Counted from the first letter of the stretch, positions 45,397-54,058 are shown. The stretch: 64,000 nt of DNA from Rhodospirillales bacterium (GCA_020638295.1 JACKIU010000002.1:124001-188000); one strand, 5' to 3'. The notes: generated from the letters alone by a model not told the origin. Made by a program: numbers and translations.

Positions 45397-45600
45397 CTAA
45401 ACGAGAACCCCCTTTTTCTTCAGCACATATTCCAGCCGCTTGAGCGCATTGCGCTTAAGCGTTTCTTCCGGCGCACTCAAAGGCCCCTGAATCGAAATTT
45501 CCGTCAGGCTGGCCACATCCATCGCCGACACTTTGACAAAAGCGCCAACGGGAAAAAACTCGAGGATCACCTCACGGCCCTGCAACACTTCCTTGCTCAT
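45397..45600 (-). CDS. Small conserved alphaproteobacterial protein (DUF6898-like)
   Basis: The 67-residue product contains VILEFFPVGAFVKVSAMDVASLTEISIQGP and a C-terminal helix ALKRLEYVLKKKG. I recall a small alphaproteobacterial family of this shape (DUF6898) but cannot confirm it here. It stands alone between two dispersed repeats, upstream of rpiB and divergent from gcdH. Confidence 0.7.
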   Translation of the reverse strand: MSKEVLQGREVILEFFPVGAFVKVSAMDVASLTEISIQGPLSAPEETLKRNALKRLEYVLKKKGVLV

Positions 45601-45616
45601 AAAAAATTTCCTACCA

Positions 45617-45701
45617 TGTCATCCCGAGCGAAGTCGAGGGATCTTTCAATTATCCATTTACAAAGATCTCTCCACTCCGCTACGCTTCGGTCGAGATGAC
45701 A
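45617..45701 (+). repeat. Dispersed palindromic repeat, family 1
   Basis: TGTCATCCCGAGCGAAGTCGAGGG and CTTCGGTCGAGATGACA form the inverted ends, with GATCTTTC and AAAGATC inside. It lies between the divergent starts of the DUF6898-like gene and gcdH and so falls in their promoter region. Confidence 0.8.
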
Positions 45702-45715
45702 ATATAGAGAGACAC

Positions 45716-46897
45716 ATGACCGCACAACGCGCCGAATTTAGCTGGGAAGACCCGCTCCTCCTCGATGAACTCCTCACCGACGAAGAACGGATGATCATGC
45801 AAACGGCCCGTGACTATGCGCAGGATAAACTCCTGCCGCGCATCATCGAAGCCTATAAAACCGAAGACTTCGATCCCAATATCATGAAGGAAATGGGTGA
45901 ACTGGGCTTGCTCGGCCCGATGATTGAAGGCTATGACTGCGCCGGGGCCAGCTACACTGCCGCCGGCCTCATCGCCCGCGAGCTTGAACGCGTCGATTCC
46001 GCCTACCGCTCCTGCTATTCCGTACAATCCTCCCTCGTCATGCTGCCCATTTCTCTCTTCGGCACCGAAGATCAGAAACAACGCTTCCTGCCCAAACTGG
46101 CCTCCGGAGAATATATCGGCTGCTTCGGCCTCACCGAACCCGATGGCGGTTCTGACCCGGGCGCCATAAAGACCAAAGCCAAGAAAACCAAAGACGGCTA
46201 TTCCATCTCCGGCGCCAAGCAATGGATTTCCAACTCCCCGATCGCCGATGTCTTCATCGTCTGGGCAAAAGACGAAGATGATAAAATGGCCGGCTTCATT
46301 CTCGAAAAAGGCATGAAGGGCCTGTCCGCCCCGAAAATCGGCGGCAAACTGTCCCTACGCGCCGCCCCCACCGGCGGCATCGCCATGGATGAGGTCCACG
46401 TGCCGGAAGAAAACCGCCTGCCAGAAGCCTTCTCGCTCAAGGCCCCGATGCTGTGCCTCAACTCCGCCCGTTACGGTATCGCCTGGGGCGTCATGGGCGC
46501 GGCGGAAGATTGCTGGCACCGCTCCCGCCAATATGTCATGGACCGCGAAATTTTCGGCAAGCCCTTGGCCGCACAGCAACTCATCCAGAAAAAGCTCGCC
46601 GATATGCAAACTGAAATCACACTAGGCCTCGCCGCCTGCCACCGTTTAGGGAGACTGCGCGATTGTGACCGCGCCGCCCCCGAAGCCATCTCCCTGCTTA
46701 AAAGAAACAATTGCGGCAAAGCATTAGAAATCGCGCGCCTCGCCCGCGACATGCACGGCGGTAACGGTATTGCTGATGAGTACCACGTCATGCGGCACAT
46801 GTGTAATTTAGAAGCGGTGAACACCTACGAAGGTACTCACGACATCCACGCCCTTATCCTTGGCCGGGCTCAAACGGGCCTTCCGGCGTTTGGTTGA
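45716..46897 (+). CDS. gcdH: Glutaryl-CoA dehydrogenase-like acyl-CoA dehydrogenase
   Basis: The 393-residue flavoprotein probably oxidises and decarboxylates glutaryl-CoA in lysine or tryptophan breakdown. Supporting residues are Arg in YRSCYSVQSSL and the catalytic Glu in NTYEGTHDIHALILGRAQTG, plus GCFGLTEPDGGSDP. The ATG at 45716 follows AGAGAGAC; the open frame from 45533 is read-through of a dispersed repeat. A convergent orphan gene overlaps its last 44 bases. Confidence 0.9.
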   Translation: MTAQRAEFSWEDPLLLDELLTDEERMIMQTARDYAQDKLLPRIIEAYKTEDFDPNIMKEMGELGLLGPMIEGYDCAGASYTAAGLIARELERVDSAYRSCYSVQSSLVMLPISLFGTEDQKQRFLPKLASGEYIGCFGLTEPDGGSDPGAIKTKAKKTKDGYSISGAKQWISNSPIADVFIVWAKDEDDKMAGFILEKGMKGLSAPKIGGKLSLRAAPTGGIAMDEVHVPEENRLPEAFSLKAPMLCLNSARYGIAWGVMGAAEDCWHRSRQYVMDREIFGKPLAAQQLIQKKLADMQTEITLGLAACHRLGRLRDCDRAAPEAISLLKRNNCGKALEIARLARDMHGGNGIADEYHVMRHMCNLEAVNTYEGTHDIHALILGRAQTGLPAFG

Positions 46898-47261
46898 ACA
46901 AACATGACGTTTCGCTCCGTAGAAGAGCGCCTTTGATGTTTCGTTTCTCCAAAAAACCCTTTGGATAACGGCTGATCAAGTTTTCTTTGGGCAAACACAG
47001 GAAATATCGACTTTCCAAACCAAGATGAAGTTGGATCGCCTGTATTTGTGCAAAAGCAACAGCTTCGGGAACGCCCGCTTCAAGAGATGACAAAAAACCG
47101 TCTTCCAAAAGCCTCATAGAATCCAAAGATTCATACAAGTCTTGCTCATTTAAACAAAAAGCACCGCCCGTGCCATCGTTATGAAAGAGGGCCTTAGCCT
47201 CTCGCGGTACACCACAACACCCGCCAGAAAAAACAAACTTTCCCGTAAAAAAATATGACAT
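46854..47261 (-). CDS. Unknown protein overlapping the gcdH 3' end
   Basis: The 135-residue product (MSYFFTGKFVFSGGCCGVPREAKALF) has a CC pair and no recognised motif. Its last 15 residues (about FNQTPEGPFEPGQG) are antisense to the gcdH end, so the natural stop may have been lost when the gene came to lie here. It is convergent with gcdH and 42 bases after ldtR. Confidence 0.55.
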   Translation of the reverse strand: MSYFFTGKFVFSGGCCGVPREAKALFHNDGTGGAFCLNEQDLYESLDSMRLLEDGFLSSLEAGVPEAVAFAQIQAIQLHLGLESRYFLCLPKENLISRYPKGFLEKRNIKGALLRSETSCLFNQTPEGPFEPGQG

Positions 47262-47303
47262 AGCGCCTACCTAACAGGAGGGGTGCACTATGTAAAGAAA
47301 AAT

Positions 47304-47768
47304 CTAAAACCCACCGCCGTAAGCACTGGTCTGCTTCGCCCAGAAACGCTCCAGCATTTTCATCGTATCGCCAAGTGCGTTCAGACGCTCATCGGTAATT
47401 TCAGAACCGGAAATCTCATTTTCATGGCGAGCAAACATGTCTGAAATCATGGTCTTCAACTCCAGACCCTTTTGAGACAGCTTCACACGAATCGAGCGCT
47501 TGTCATGGACAGAACGCTCCTGTACCAGATAACCGTTCTCTACCATCTTTTTGACGTTATAAGAAACGTTGGAGCCGAGATAATATCCGCGGATCGTCAA
47601 TTCGCCGACCGTCATTTCATCATCGCCGATATTGTACAAAATCATGCTTTGGACGTTGTTAATGTCCTGAATGCCTTTTTTATCCAGTTCAACCTTCAGC
47701 ACGTCCAAAAAATGACGGTGCAAACGTTCGATCAATTGAATGGCTTCATAATACGGTGTTGAGTTCAC
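47304..47768 (-). CDS. ldtR: MarR-family regulator, LdtR type
   Basis: The 154-residue winged-helix protein contains IQDINNVQSMILYNIGDDEMTVGELTIRGYYLGSNVSYNVKKMVENGYLVQERS in outline, a pattern I associate with LdtR, which in Rhizobiales controls an L,D-transpeptidase and envelope stress genes. An L,D-transpeptidase is encoded at 61755-63431 in this window, though not adjacent. The recognition helix is around GSNVSYNVKKM. Confidence 0.82.
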   Translation of the reverse strand: MNSTPYYEAIQLIERLHRHFLDVLKVELDKKGIQDINNVQSMILYNIGDDEMTVGELTIRGYYLGSNVSYNVKKMVENGYLVQERSVHDKRSIRVKLSQKGLELKTMISDMFARHENEISGSEITDERLNALGDTMKMLERFWAKQTSAYGGGF

Positions 47769-47864
47769 GAATTTACTCCAAACTTATTCTTATATAAAAA
47801 AGATAGTGACTACGCAGATATAGAGTGTGAAGTGAAGTGCAAAGAAGGTCAAGAGCAAGCTTAC

Positions 47865-48935
47865 TTACAACCGCACCTCATTTGAATCATACTCCGCAGG
47901 CGTAAAGTAAGCGTTAACAAGGCCTTGGTCAACATCCTCCAACCTTTGAGGATGCCACACCGGCTGTTTATCCTTATCAATCAACTGTGCCCGAATGCCT
48001 TCATACAAATCCTGATGGAGAATAAAGTTCTGACAGACAACCATATCCATCGCGATAATCTCATCAAAATCAAGCTCTTGCGCCTTTTCGAGGTAAGCCG
48101 CACTCACCTTCACACTACTCGGCGAGCGCGTTTCAAGCATCTCAAGCGTCTCGCGCGCAAAATCACTCTCCTCATCCTTCAAACGCGCCCGAATGGCCTC
48201 AACATCACAATCGGCAAAAACCCGCTCGATCAACACACCTTGCTCAAGATCGTCACAAACAAACCCGTCTAAAGCCCGCTTCAGCGCCCCTGTAAGATCA
48301 TCTGCGCCCAGAGCGCCTTCAACCGCTGGCACAATATCTCCCACATCCTCCACACAAAAGTCCGCCAGCCCCGCCGCCACACACGACCGCCCGTCAACCG
48401 AACGCCCGGTAAACGCCAGATACCGGCCGTAATTTCGCACACATCGCACCAAATGATACACACTCCCCACATCAGGGAAAAAACCGATATTCACCTCCGG
48501 CATCGCAAACACGGTCTTTTCAGTCGCAATCCGCACATCGCAATGTCCGGCAATCCCATACCCACCGCCCATGACGATTCCATCCATAAACGCGATTGTC
48601 GGCTTGTGATAATGAAAAATCAGTTTGTTGAGACTATATTCCTCGGTGAAAAACACCATCGGCACCCGCAGACTGACCAGCCCGCGCCGACAATCCATCC
48701 CGGCATAATAAAACGACTTAATATCCCCACCGGCGCAAAACGCCCGCTCTCCTGCCCCCAAGAATAAAACAGCCTGCACTGCAGGATCATCCGCCCAGTC
48801 CTTCAGCGCCGCCCGGATCTGACGAATCATCTCCAGTGATAACGCATTGAGCGCCTGCGGCCTGTTCAGGGTAATAACCCCAAGCCCACCGCGCGTTGTA
48901 ACCAAAACTTCAGAATCGGGAACAGCTTGATTCAT
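47865..48935 (-). CDS. 3-hydroxyisobutyryl-CoA hydrolase-like crotonase-fold enzyme
   Basis: From the ATG at 48935 the 356-residue protein has a crotonase core (GVITLNRPQALNALS, GERAFCAGGDIKSFY, IVMGGGYGIAGHCD) and the C-terminal extension found in 3-hydroxyisobutyryl-CoA hydrolases (FDEIIAMDMVVCQNFI, DFxEGIRAQLIDKDKxPxW). It would act in valine breakdown. A frame from 49022 adds residues that overlap the divergent hemB leader and is rejected. Confidence 0.86.
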   Translation of the reverse strand: MNQAVPDSEVLVTTRGGLGVITLNRPQALNALSLEMIRQIRAALKDWADDPAVQAVLFLGAGERAFCAGGDIKSFYYAGMDCRRGLVSLRVPMVFFTEEYSLNKLIFHYHKPTIAFMDGIVMGGGYGIAGHCDVRIATEKTVFAMPEVNIGFFPDVGSVYHLVRCVRNYGRYLAFTGRSVDGRSCVAAGLADFCVEDVGDIVPAVEGALGADDLTGALKRALDGFVCDDLEQGVLIERVFADCDVEAIRARLKDEESDFARETLEMLETRSPSSVKVSAAYLEKAQELDFDEIIAMDMVVCQNFILHQDLYEGIRAQLIDKDKQPVWHPQRLEDVDQGLVNAYFTPAEYDSNEVRL

Positions 48936-48990
48936 AAAACAAAACCGCTTAAACCTGTGCGGGAAATAAGAAAACCGGAAAGCCGCCGAC

Positions 48991-50052
48991 ATGACAGCAC
49001 AAAAAAAGAATACGGTAAGCAAAGCCCCTGAACAAGGCCCTGCCTACAGCTCATCCGCTGCCTATCCACAAACGCGGTTGCGTCGCCTGCGCTCCAGCGC
49101 ATGGATTCGCGATATGGTTACCGAAAACCGGCTCTGCGCCAGCGATCTCATCTGGCCCCTCTTCATTATCGAAGGTGACAATACCGCACAAGCCATCACC
49201 ACAATGCCCGGCGTTGAGCGGTTAACAATCGACCGCGCCGTCAAGGCAGCCCAAGACGCCGCCGCTTTAGGTATCCCGGCCATCGCCCTGTTTCCCGCCA
49301 CGCCTGGCGAAAAGAAAACCCCCGGCGGCGAGGAAAGCTATAACCCGTTCAATCTGATTTGCCGCGCCGTTCAGGCGATTAAAAAACAATGCCCGGACAT
49401 CGGCATCATCACCGATGTCGCCCTCGACCCCTACACCGACCACGGCCATGACGGCCTGCTTGAGGATGGAAAAATCCTCAACGACCCCACCGTCGAAATT
49501 CTGTGCAAACAGGCGCTCAATCAGGCCCGCGCCGGGGCCGACATCATCGCCCCGTCCGACATGATGGACGGGCGCATTGGCGCCATTCGCACTGCCCTCG
49601 ATGCCGAAGGGTTTCAAGACGTAGCCATCATGTCTTATGCCGCCAAGTACGCCTCTTGCTTCTACGGCCCGTTCCGCTATGCAGTTGGCTCATCCGGCGC
49701 ATTGAAAGGCGATAAGAAAACCTATCAGATGAACCCGGCCAATAGTGACGAAGCCCTGCGCGAAGTCGCCCTTGATCTGAACGAAGGCGCCGACATGGTC
49801 ATGGTCAAACCCGGCCTGCCCTACCTCGATATTATATGGCGGGTCAAAAGCACCTTTTCTGCACCAACTTTCGCCTATCAGGTTAGCGGCGAGTTCGCCA
49901 TGCTCAAAGCCGCAGCTGACAAGGGTGCATTCGATTACAATACCGCCCTGATCGAGAGCCTTTTGGCCTTTAAACGCGCCGGATGTGACGGCATTTTGAC
50001 CTACGGTGCGCTCGATGCCGCTAGGTGGCTAAAACAGCAAAAATCCGCCTAA
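48991..50052 (+). CDS. hemB: Delta-aminolevulinic acid dehydratase (porphobilinogen synthase)
   Basis: HemB condenses two aminolevulinates in haem synthesis. The 353-residue protein has Schiff-base lysines in SYAAKYASCFYGPFR and MVMVKPGLPYLD. The metal switch DVALDPYTDHGHDG has Asp where zinc enzymes have Cys, so the enzyme is probably magnesium-dependent, as in other alphaproteobacteria. An N-terminal Ser- and Ala-rich leader of about 28 residues precedes TRLRRLR. Confidence 0.95.
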   Translation: MTAQKKNTVSKAPEQGPAYSSSAAYPQTRLRRLRSSAWIRDMVTENRLCASDLIWPLFIIEGDNTAQAITTMPGVERLTIDRAVKAAQDAAALGIPAIALFPATPGEKKTPGGEESYNPFNLICRAVQAIKKQCPDIGIITDVALDPYTDHGHDGLLEDGKILNDPTVEILCKQALNQARAGADIIAPSDMMDGRIGAIRTALDAEGFQDVAIMSYAAKYASCFYGPFRYAVGSSGALKGDKKTYQMNPANSDEALREVALDLNEGADMVMVKPGLPYLDIIWRVKSTFSAPTFAYQVSGEFAMLKAAADKGAFDYNTALIESLLAFKRAGCDGILTYGALDAARWLKQQKSA

Positions 50053-50143
50053 AGACCTCACATGCCCATAAAAGATCAGATGCACCCGCGCCCTTTTTAG
50101 GCTATCCTGAAAAGATGTGTGGACTTCTTCAAACGCAACCTGA

Positions 50144-51766
50144 ATGACGGATAGCTCTGAACTAAAAAAGCAACGTGATCGTTTTCTGGCCTTTGCCTTC
50201 GCATCGGCCGACCTCCTCCTCGAAATATCGATGGAAGGCCGCATCACCTATGCCTTGGGCGCATCCAAAAGCCTCACCGGTTTCGAAGATTCCGACATTG
50301 TCGGCAAAAAAATGCTCGAACTCTTCTCGGTTTACGATCAGGCGCAGGTCCAGAATATCTACGAAAACGCCCAGGCCGGTAGACGCTGCGGCCCCATCAT
50401 GGTCGACCTCAATGAACTCATCAGCAAACGCAAGGCGGTCTTCACAGCCATGCGCATGCCCAAAGACCCAAATTTTTACATCACCCTCGGCTTCAGCAAT
50501 CTGCTGATGAGCAAGATCGCCGGCGAACTCTCCTCCAAAAGCACCGGGCGCATCCTGAACCGCGCCGATTTCATTGAACAGGCCAAAGACACCATCGATA
50601 TCGCCCGCTCCATCGGACAAGACATCGGCATGACCTTGTTTGATTTCACCCCCACCAAAGAAGACAAAGAACGAATCGGCAAAGACAACTGGAACAAGCT
50701 GATTGATTCCATGAGCAATTTTCTGCAAAGTCAGGCCATTGACGGTCAAGCCGCAACAATGATCGCCGAAGGCAAATACGGCGTCATCCATGAAAAAGGC
50801 TTAAACAGCGATTTCATCCGCGAACGCCTCGAAACCATCGCTGCGGAAAACGACCCCGAAGGCACCGGCTTTGAAATCCAAAGCAAAACCGTCCATGCCG
50901 ACCTGAAATCCCTGAGCGACCATGACGCCGCGCGCGCCCTCGTCTACACCATCAACGAATTCGAACGCCAAGGCACCGCCCTGACCATCGAAAGCCTTAA
51001 TACCGGCCTCAAAGACTATGTCGACGCCAATGCCCAGCGCATGAAAAAATTCCAGGGCATCATCGAACGTCAGGATTTTACCCTGCACTTCCAGCCGATC
51101 GTCGAACTCAAAACCAAAGACGTCTCGCATTACGAAATACTCACCCGTTTTGCAGAAGGCGATACGCAGGAATGGGTGATGTTCGGCGAAGATTTGGGAC
51201 TGGCCCCCGCCTTCGATATGGCCGTATGCGAACGCGCCATCAACCACATCAAGCACAAAGGCGGCGGCTCGCGCACGATTTTTTCCGTCAACCTCTCCGG
51301 TCAGTCCGTGCAGGACAAAGATTTCACAAAGAAACTCATCGAAAAGCTCCTGAAACAAACAGACCTCCACAAACGCCTGATGTTTGAGATCACCGAATCC
51401 AGCCACATCAAAGAACTCGACAAAGTCTGCAACTTCATCGAACAGCTTCAGCAAAACAACTTCGCCGTCGCACTGGATGATTTTGGGGCCGGGGCCGCCT
51501 CCTTCCAATATCTGCAAAAGCTCCCGGTTGACTACGTCAAAATCGACGGAAAATACATCCGTAAACTCTTATCGTCCAAGCGCGACGCCGCCATGGTCAA
51601 AAACCTGACCCAGATGTGCAAGGATCTCGACATCAAAGTCATCGCCGAATTCGTTGAAGAACAGGCCCAGGCCGACATACTGCTCGAGATAGGGGTTGAT
51701 TACGCGCAAGGCTATCTCTACGGCAAACCGGAAAGCGCCCCGAGTTTTACCCCACCGAAAAAGTAA
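50144..51766 (+). CDS. EAL-domain protein with degenerate GGDEF and PAS-like domain
   Basis: The 540-residue protein has an N-terminal PAS-like segment (DLLLEISMEGRITYALGAS), a degenerate GGDEF domain (no GGDEF motif; IAEGKYGVI stands in its place near residue 207) and a C-terminal EAL domain. Catalytic residues appear intact: E331 in YEILTRF, N in VNLSGQS, E in EITESS, DD in LDDFGAG, K in VKIDGKYI, E in IAEFVEEQ, Q in YAQGYLYGKP. It may thus hydrolyse cyclic di-GMP. It lies just before motA, which suits a motility role. Confidence 0.85.
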   Translation: MTDSSELKKQRDRFLAFAFASADLLLEISMEGRITYALGASKSLTGFEDSDIVGKKMLELFSVYDQAQVQNIYENAQAGRRCGPIMVDLNELISKRKAVFTAMRMPKDPNFYITLGFSNLLMSKIAGELSSKSTGRILNRADFIEQAKDTIDIARSIGQDIGMTLFDFTPTKEDKERIGKDNWNKLIDSMSNFLQSQAIDGQAATMIAEGKYGVIHEKGLNSDFIRERLETIAAENDPEGTGFEIQSKTVHADLKSLSDHDAARALVYTINEFERQGTALTIESLNTGLKDYVDANAQRMKKFQGIIERQDFTLHFQPIVELKTKDVSHYEILTRFAEGDTQEWVMFGEDLGLAPAFDMAVCERAINHIKHKGGGSRTIFSVNLSGQSVQDKDFTKKLIEKLLKQTDLHKRLMFEITESSHIKELDKVCNFIEQLQQNNFAVALDDFGAGAASFQYLQKLPVDYVKIDGKYIRKLLSSKRDAAMVKNLTQMCKDLDIKVIAEFVEEQAQADILLEIGVDYAQGYLYGKPESAPSFTPPKK

Positions 51767-51882
51767 TAAAAAACGCTTCAGCCTTGATCTGAAAGGCAAA
51801 ACCAAGCACAATAAAAAAGCTTAAGGCCCACGCCTTAACATGTCTTGGTCCACACAGTGTCATGCGCATTCATCCAGGGCCA

Positions 51883-51897
51883 TTAAAGAGTCTTTAA
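51883..51897 (+). promoter_or_regulatory. CtrA-type box upstream of motA
   Basis: TTAA-N7-TTAAC matches the CtrA binding consensus exactly (51883-51886 and 51894-51898). CtrA controls flagellar and cell-cycle genes in alphaproteobacteria. It lies about 70 bases before the motA start. A second TTAAC-like half-site (CTTAACG) is at about 51914-51920. Confidence 0.5.
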
Positions 51898-51968
51898 CGG
51901 AGAATCGTTTACTCTTAACGAACTCCCACCGCTGCGTATCCGTTAAAATTTAAGGATTGTCGCCTGTC

Positions 51969-52862
51969 ATGAAATTTGTCGGCCTCTTGCTCGTTTTCGT
52001 CTGCACCTTCGGCGGTTTGCTGATTGCAATGCATTTCGACTTCCCGAAATTCATGAAACTCGTGATGATGATCCTTGGAGCCATGCCCGGCGAATTTGTG
52101 ATTATCTTCGGTTGTGCCGTTGCCGCGTTCCTCATCGCTAACTCGACAGAGACCGTCAAAGGCACGATGAAATACTTCTCCGCCCTTGGCAAACCGGCGG
52201 CCTATTCGAAAGACAACTATATCGAACTGATGAGCGTCCTGTTCACAGTTTTTAAACTGGCTCGCACCAAAGGCTGGCTGGCCCTCGAACAACATATCGA
52301 ACAACCCGAGGAAAGCGAGGTCTTCAGCCAGTTCCCCAGCTTTCAACATAACCACCACGCCCTGATTTTTCTGTGCGATTATCTGCGGATTATCTCTCTG
52401 GGGAACGACAGCCCCCACGAACTCGAAGCCTTAATGGACGAAGAAATCGAAACCATCGAACACCATGAAGGCCATCCCGGACACGCCGTTCAAACCATGG
52501 CCGACGGGATCCCCGCGCTCGGGATTGTCGCCGCAGTGCTCGGCGTGATTAAAACCATGTCCTCCATCTCCGAACCGCCCGAGGTTCTGGGAAAAATGAT
52601 CGGTGGCGCACTGGTTGGAACCTTTCTTGGGGTCTGGCTGTCCTACGGCATGGTTGCTCCAATTGCCGGCGCAATGACCGCCAAGGCCGAAACCGAAGTC
52701 ATGTATTTCAAAGCCATAAAAGTCGCCATCATCGCCTTTTTAAACGGCGCTGCACCGCAGGTCGCCGTTGAATTTTCGCGTAAGTTTTTACCCCACGATA
52801 TCCAGCCGACCTTCCAGGAACTGGAAGAAAAGCTGAACGAACTTCCTTCACCGGGAGCATAA
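51969..52862 (+). CDS. motA: Flagellar motor stator protein MotA
   Basis: MotA forms the proton channel with MotB that drives flagellar rotation. The product from 51969 has 297 residues and four membrane helices (two at the start, two around residues 175-225), with VQTMADGIPALGIVAAVLGVIKTM and VGTFLGVWLSYGMVAPIA carrying the conserved prolines. AAGGA at 51952-51956 fits this ATG; a TTG start at 51957 would directly follow it. It is followed by a long hairpin and motB. Confidence 0.94.
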   Translation: MKFVGLLLVFVCTFGGLLIAMHFDFPKFMKLVMMILGAMPGEFVIIFGCAVAAFLIANSTETVKGTMKYFSALGKPAAYSKDNYIELMSVLFTVFKLARTKGWLALEQHIEQPEESEVFSQFPSFQHNHHALIFLCDYLRIISLGNDSPHELEALMDEEIETIEHHEGHPGHAVQTMADGIPALGIVAAVLGVIKTMSSISEPPEVLGKMIGGALVGTFLGVWLSYGMVAPIAGAMTAKAETEVMYFKAIKVAIIAFLNGAAPQVAVEFSRKFLPHDIQPTFQELEEKLNELPSPGA

Positions 52863-52869
52863 AAAATGG

Positions 52870-52973
52870 TTAGTCCCTTGATTTTGCTTTTTCAGCAGGC
52901 GCAAGCGACGACGAGTACGATTGCTACTTTAGGAGCGAAGCAACGCACTGAAAAAGCAAAAGGAAGGGACTAA
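52870..52973 (+). repeat. Long inverted repeat between motA and motB
   Basis: The left arm 52870-52895 (TTAGTCCCTT, GA, TTTTGCTTTTTCAG) pairs with the right arm 52948-52973 (CTGAAAAAGCAAAA, GG, AAGGGACTAA): 24 perfect pairs with one two-base mismatch. The right arm contains the motB ribosome-binding site (AAGGAAGGG) and ends on the A of its start codon. The loop core has GCGCAAGCGACG, GTAC, GAGCGAAGCAACGCA and resembles the one at 9256-9357. Confidence 0.85.
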
Positions 52974-54007
52974 TGGCTGAAGAAGATAAAGTCCAGCAGC
53001 CGATAATTGTCAAAAAGATCAAAAAAGGCGGCGGACACCATGGCGGCGCCTGGAAGGTTGCCTATGCCGACTTTGTGACCGCAATGATGGCGTTTTTCCT
53101 TTTACTCTGGCTCTTAAACGTGACAACGGAAGAACAAAAAAACGCCATTTCCAACTATTTCGACCCGACCCACCCCAAGGTCTCCGACTTTACCAGCGGC
53201 GCTGGCGGCGTCATGGGCGGCCTCAGCGTCGCACCCGAAGGGGCCATGGTCTCAACTCAACAGCCCATTTCTTCGACGACCCCGTCCGGGACAGCCGTAA
53301 ACAATAAATCGGCCAAAAAAGACAACCTCGAAGACGCTAAAGAAAAACTCCGCAAGGATGAAGAATCGAGGATGAAACAAGCCCGGAAGGAAATCGAACA
53401 AGCCATCAACGACGACCCTGAACTCAAGGAACTTAAAGACCAACTCCTCGTCGATATGACACCCGAAGGCCTGCGCATTCAGGTGATCGATAAAGAAGGC
53501 AAACCCATGTTCGCCTCCGGCAGCGCCCGTATGTTCGACAAGACCCGCAAACTGCTCGAAAAGGTCGGGAGCGTCATCAAAAAGCAACCCAATGAGATCT
53601 CCGTGCGCGGTCATACAGACAGCGTCGGCTACGCCCCCGGCGCGGCCTACACCAACTGGGAACTGTCCGCCGACCGCGCCAATTCATCCCGCCGCGTCCT
53701 GCTCGACAGCGGCTTCCCGCCGGAGCGCATCAATAACGTCGTCGGCAAGGCCGATACCGAACACCTCTTCAAAGACGATCCCACAAACGCGAGCAACCGG
53801 CGCATTTCCATCATCTTGCTCAAGGAAGAACTCACCAACCCTGACTTTGAGAAAAAAGCCGCCGCCGCCCTGCCGGATATCCGCAAAAAGACCGAAGAAG
53901 AACGTGAAGAAGAAAAGGCAGACGACGCCTATCTAGACCGCCCCGTCGCCCCCATGCCCAAAATCGGCACCTTCAAGAAAAGCTCCGGCGCAGTGGAGTT
54001 TCCTTAA
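52973..54007 (+). CDS. motB: Flagellar motor stator protein MotB
   Basis: MotB anchors the stator to peptidoglycan. The 344-residue protein has a basic tail, one membrane helix with the proton-accepting Asp33 in AYADFVTAMMAFFLLLWLL, a flexible linker, and a C-terminal OmpA-like domain (ISVRGHTDSVGYAPGAAYTNWELSADRANSSRRVLLDSG). The long hairpin before it covers its ribosome-binding site. Its last 57 bases recur in diverged form at 54639-54695. Confidence 0.95.
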   Translation: MAEEDKVQQPIIVKKIKKGGGHHGGAWKVAYADFVTAMMAFFLLLWLLNVTTEEQKNAISNYFDPTHPKVSDFTSGAGGVMGGLSVAPEGAMVSTQQPISSTTPSGTAVNNKSAKKDNLEDAKEKLRKDEESRMKQARKEIEQAINDDPELKELKDQLLVDMTPEGLRIQVIDKEGKPMFASGSARMFDKTRKLLEKVGSVIKKQPNEISVRGHTDSVGYAPGAAYTNWELSADRANSSRRVLLDSGFPPERINNVVGKADTEHLFKDDPTNASNRRISIILLKEELTNPDFEKKAAAALPDIRKKTEEEREEEKADDAYLDRPVAPMPKIGTFKKSSGAVEFP

Positions 54008-54023
54008 GCTTTTACCCACATAA

Positions 54024-54052
54024 TTGATGCGCATAAAAAACAGTGATAGAAT
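54024..54052 (+). promoter_or_regulatory. Promoter of ccdAB, probably giving a leaderless mRNA
   Basis: TTGATG (54024-54029) and TAGAAT (54047-54052) are separated by 17 bases. The expected start of transcription is within a base or two of the ccdA ATG at 54059, and no ribosome-binding site is visible, so the mRNA may be leaderless. Confidence 0.55.
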
Positions 54053-54058
54053 GGACTC

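Noticed and set aside
45533..45715. N-terminal extension of gcdH containing a Pro-Glu-Arg-Ser-Arg-Gly string
   Set aside because: It is read-through of a dispersed repeat; the acyl-CoA dehydrogenase family starts at MTAQRAEFSW with the ATG at 45716.
53647..53886. Minus-strand frame of 79 residues opposite motB
   Set aside because: Shadow of motB; no ribosome-binding site or family.
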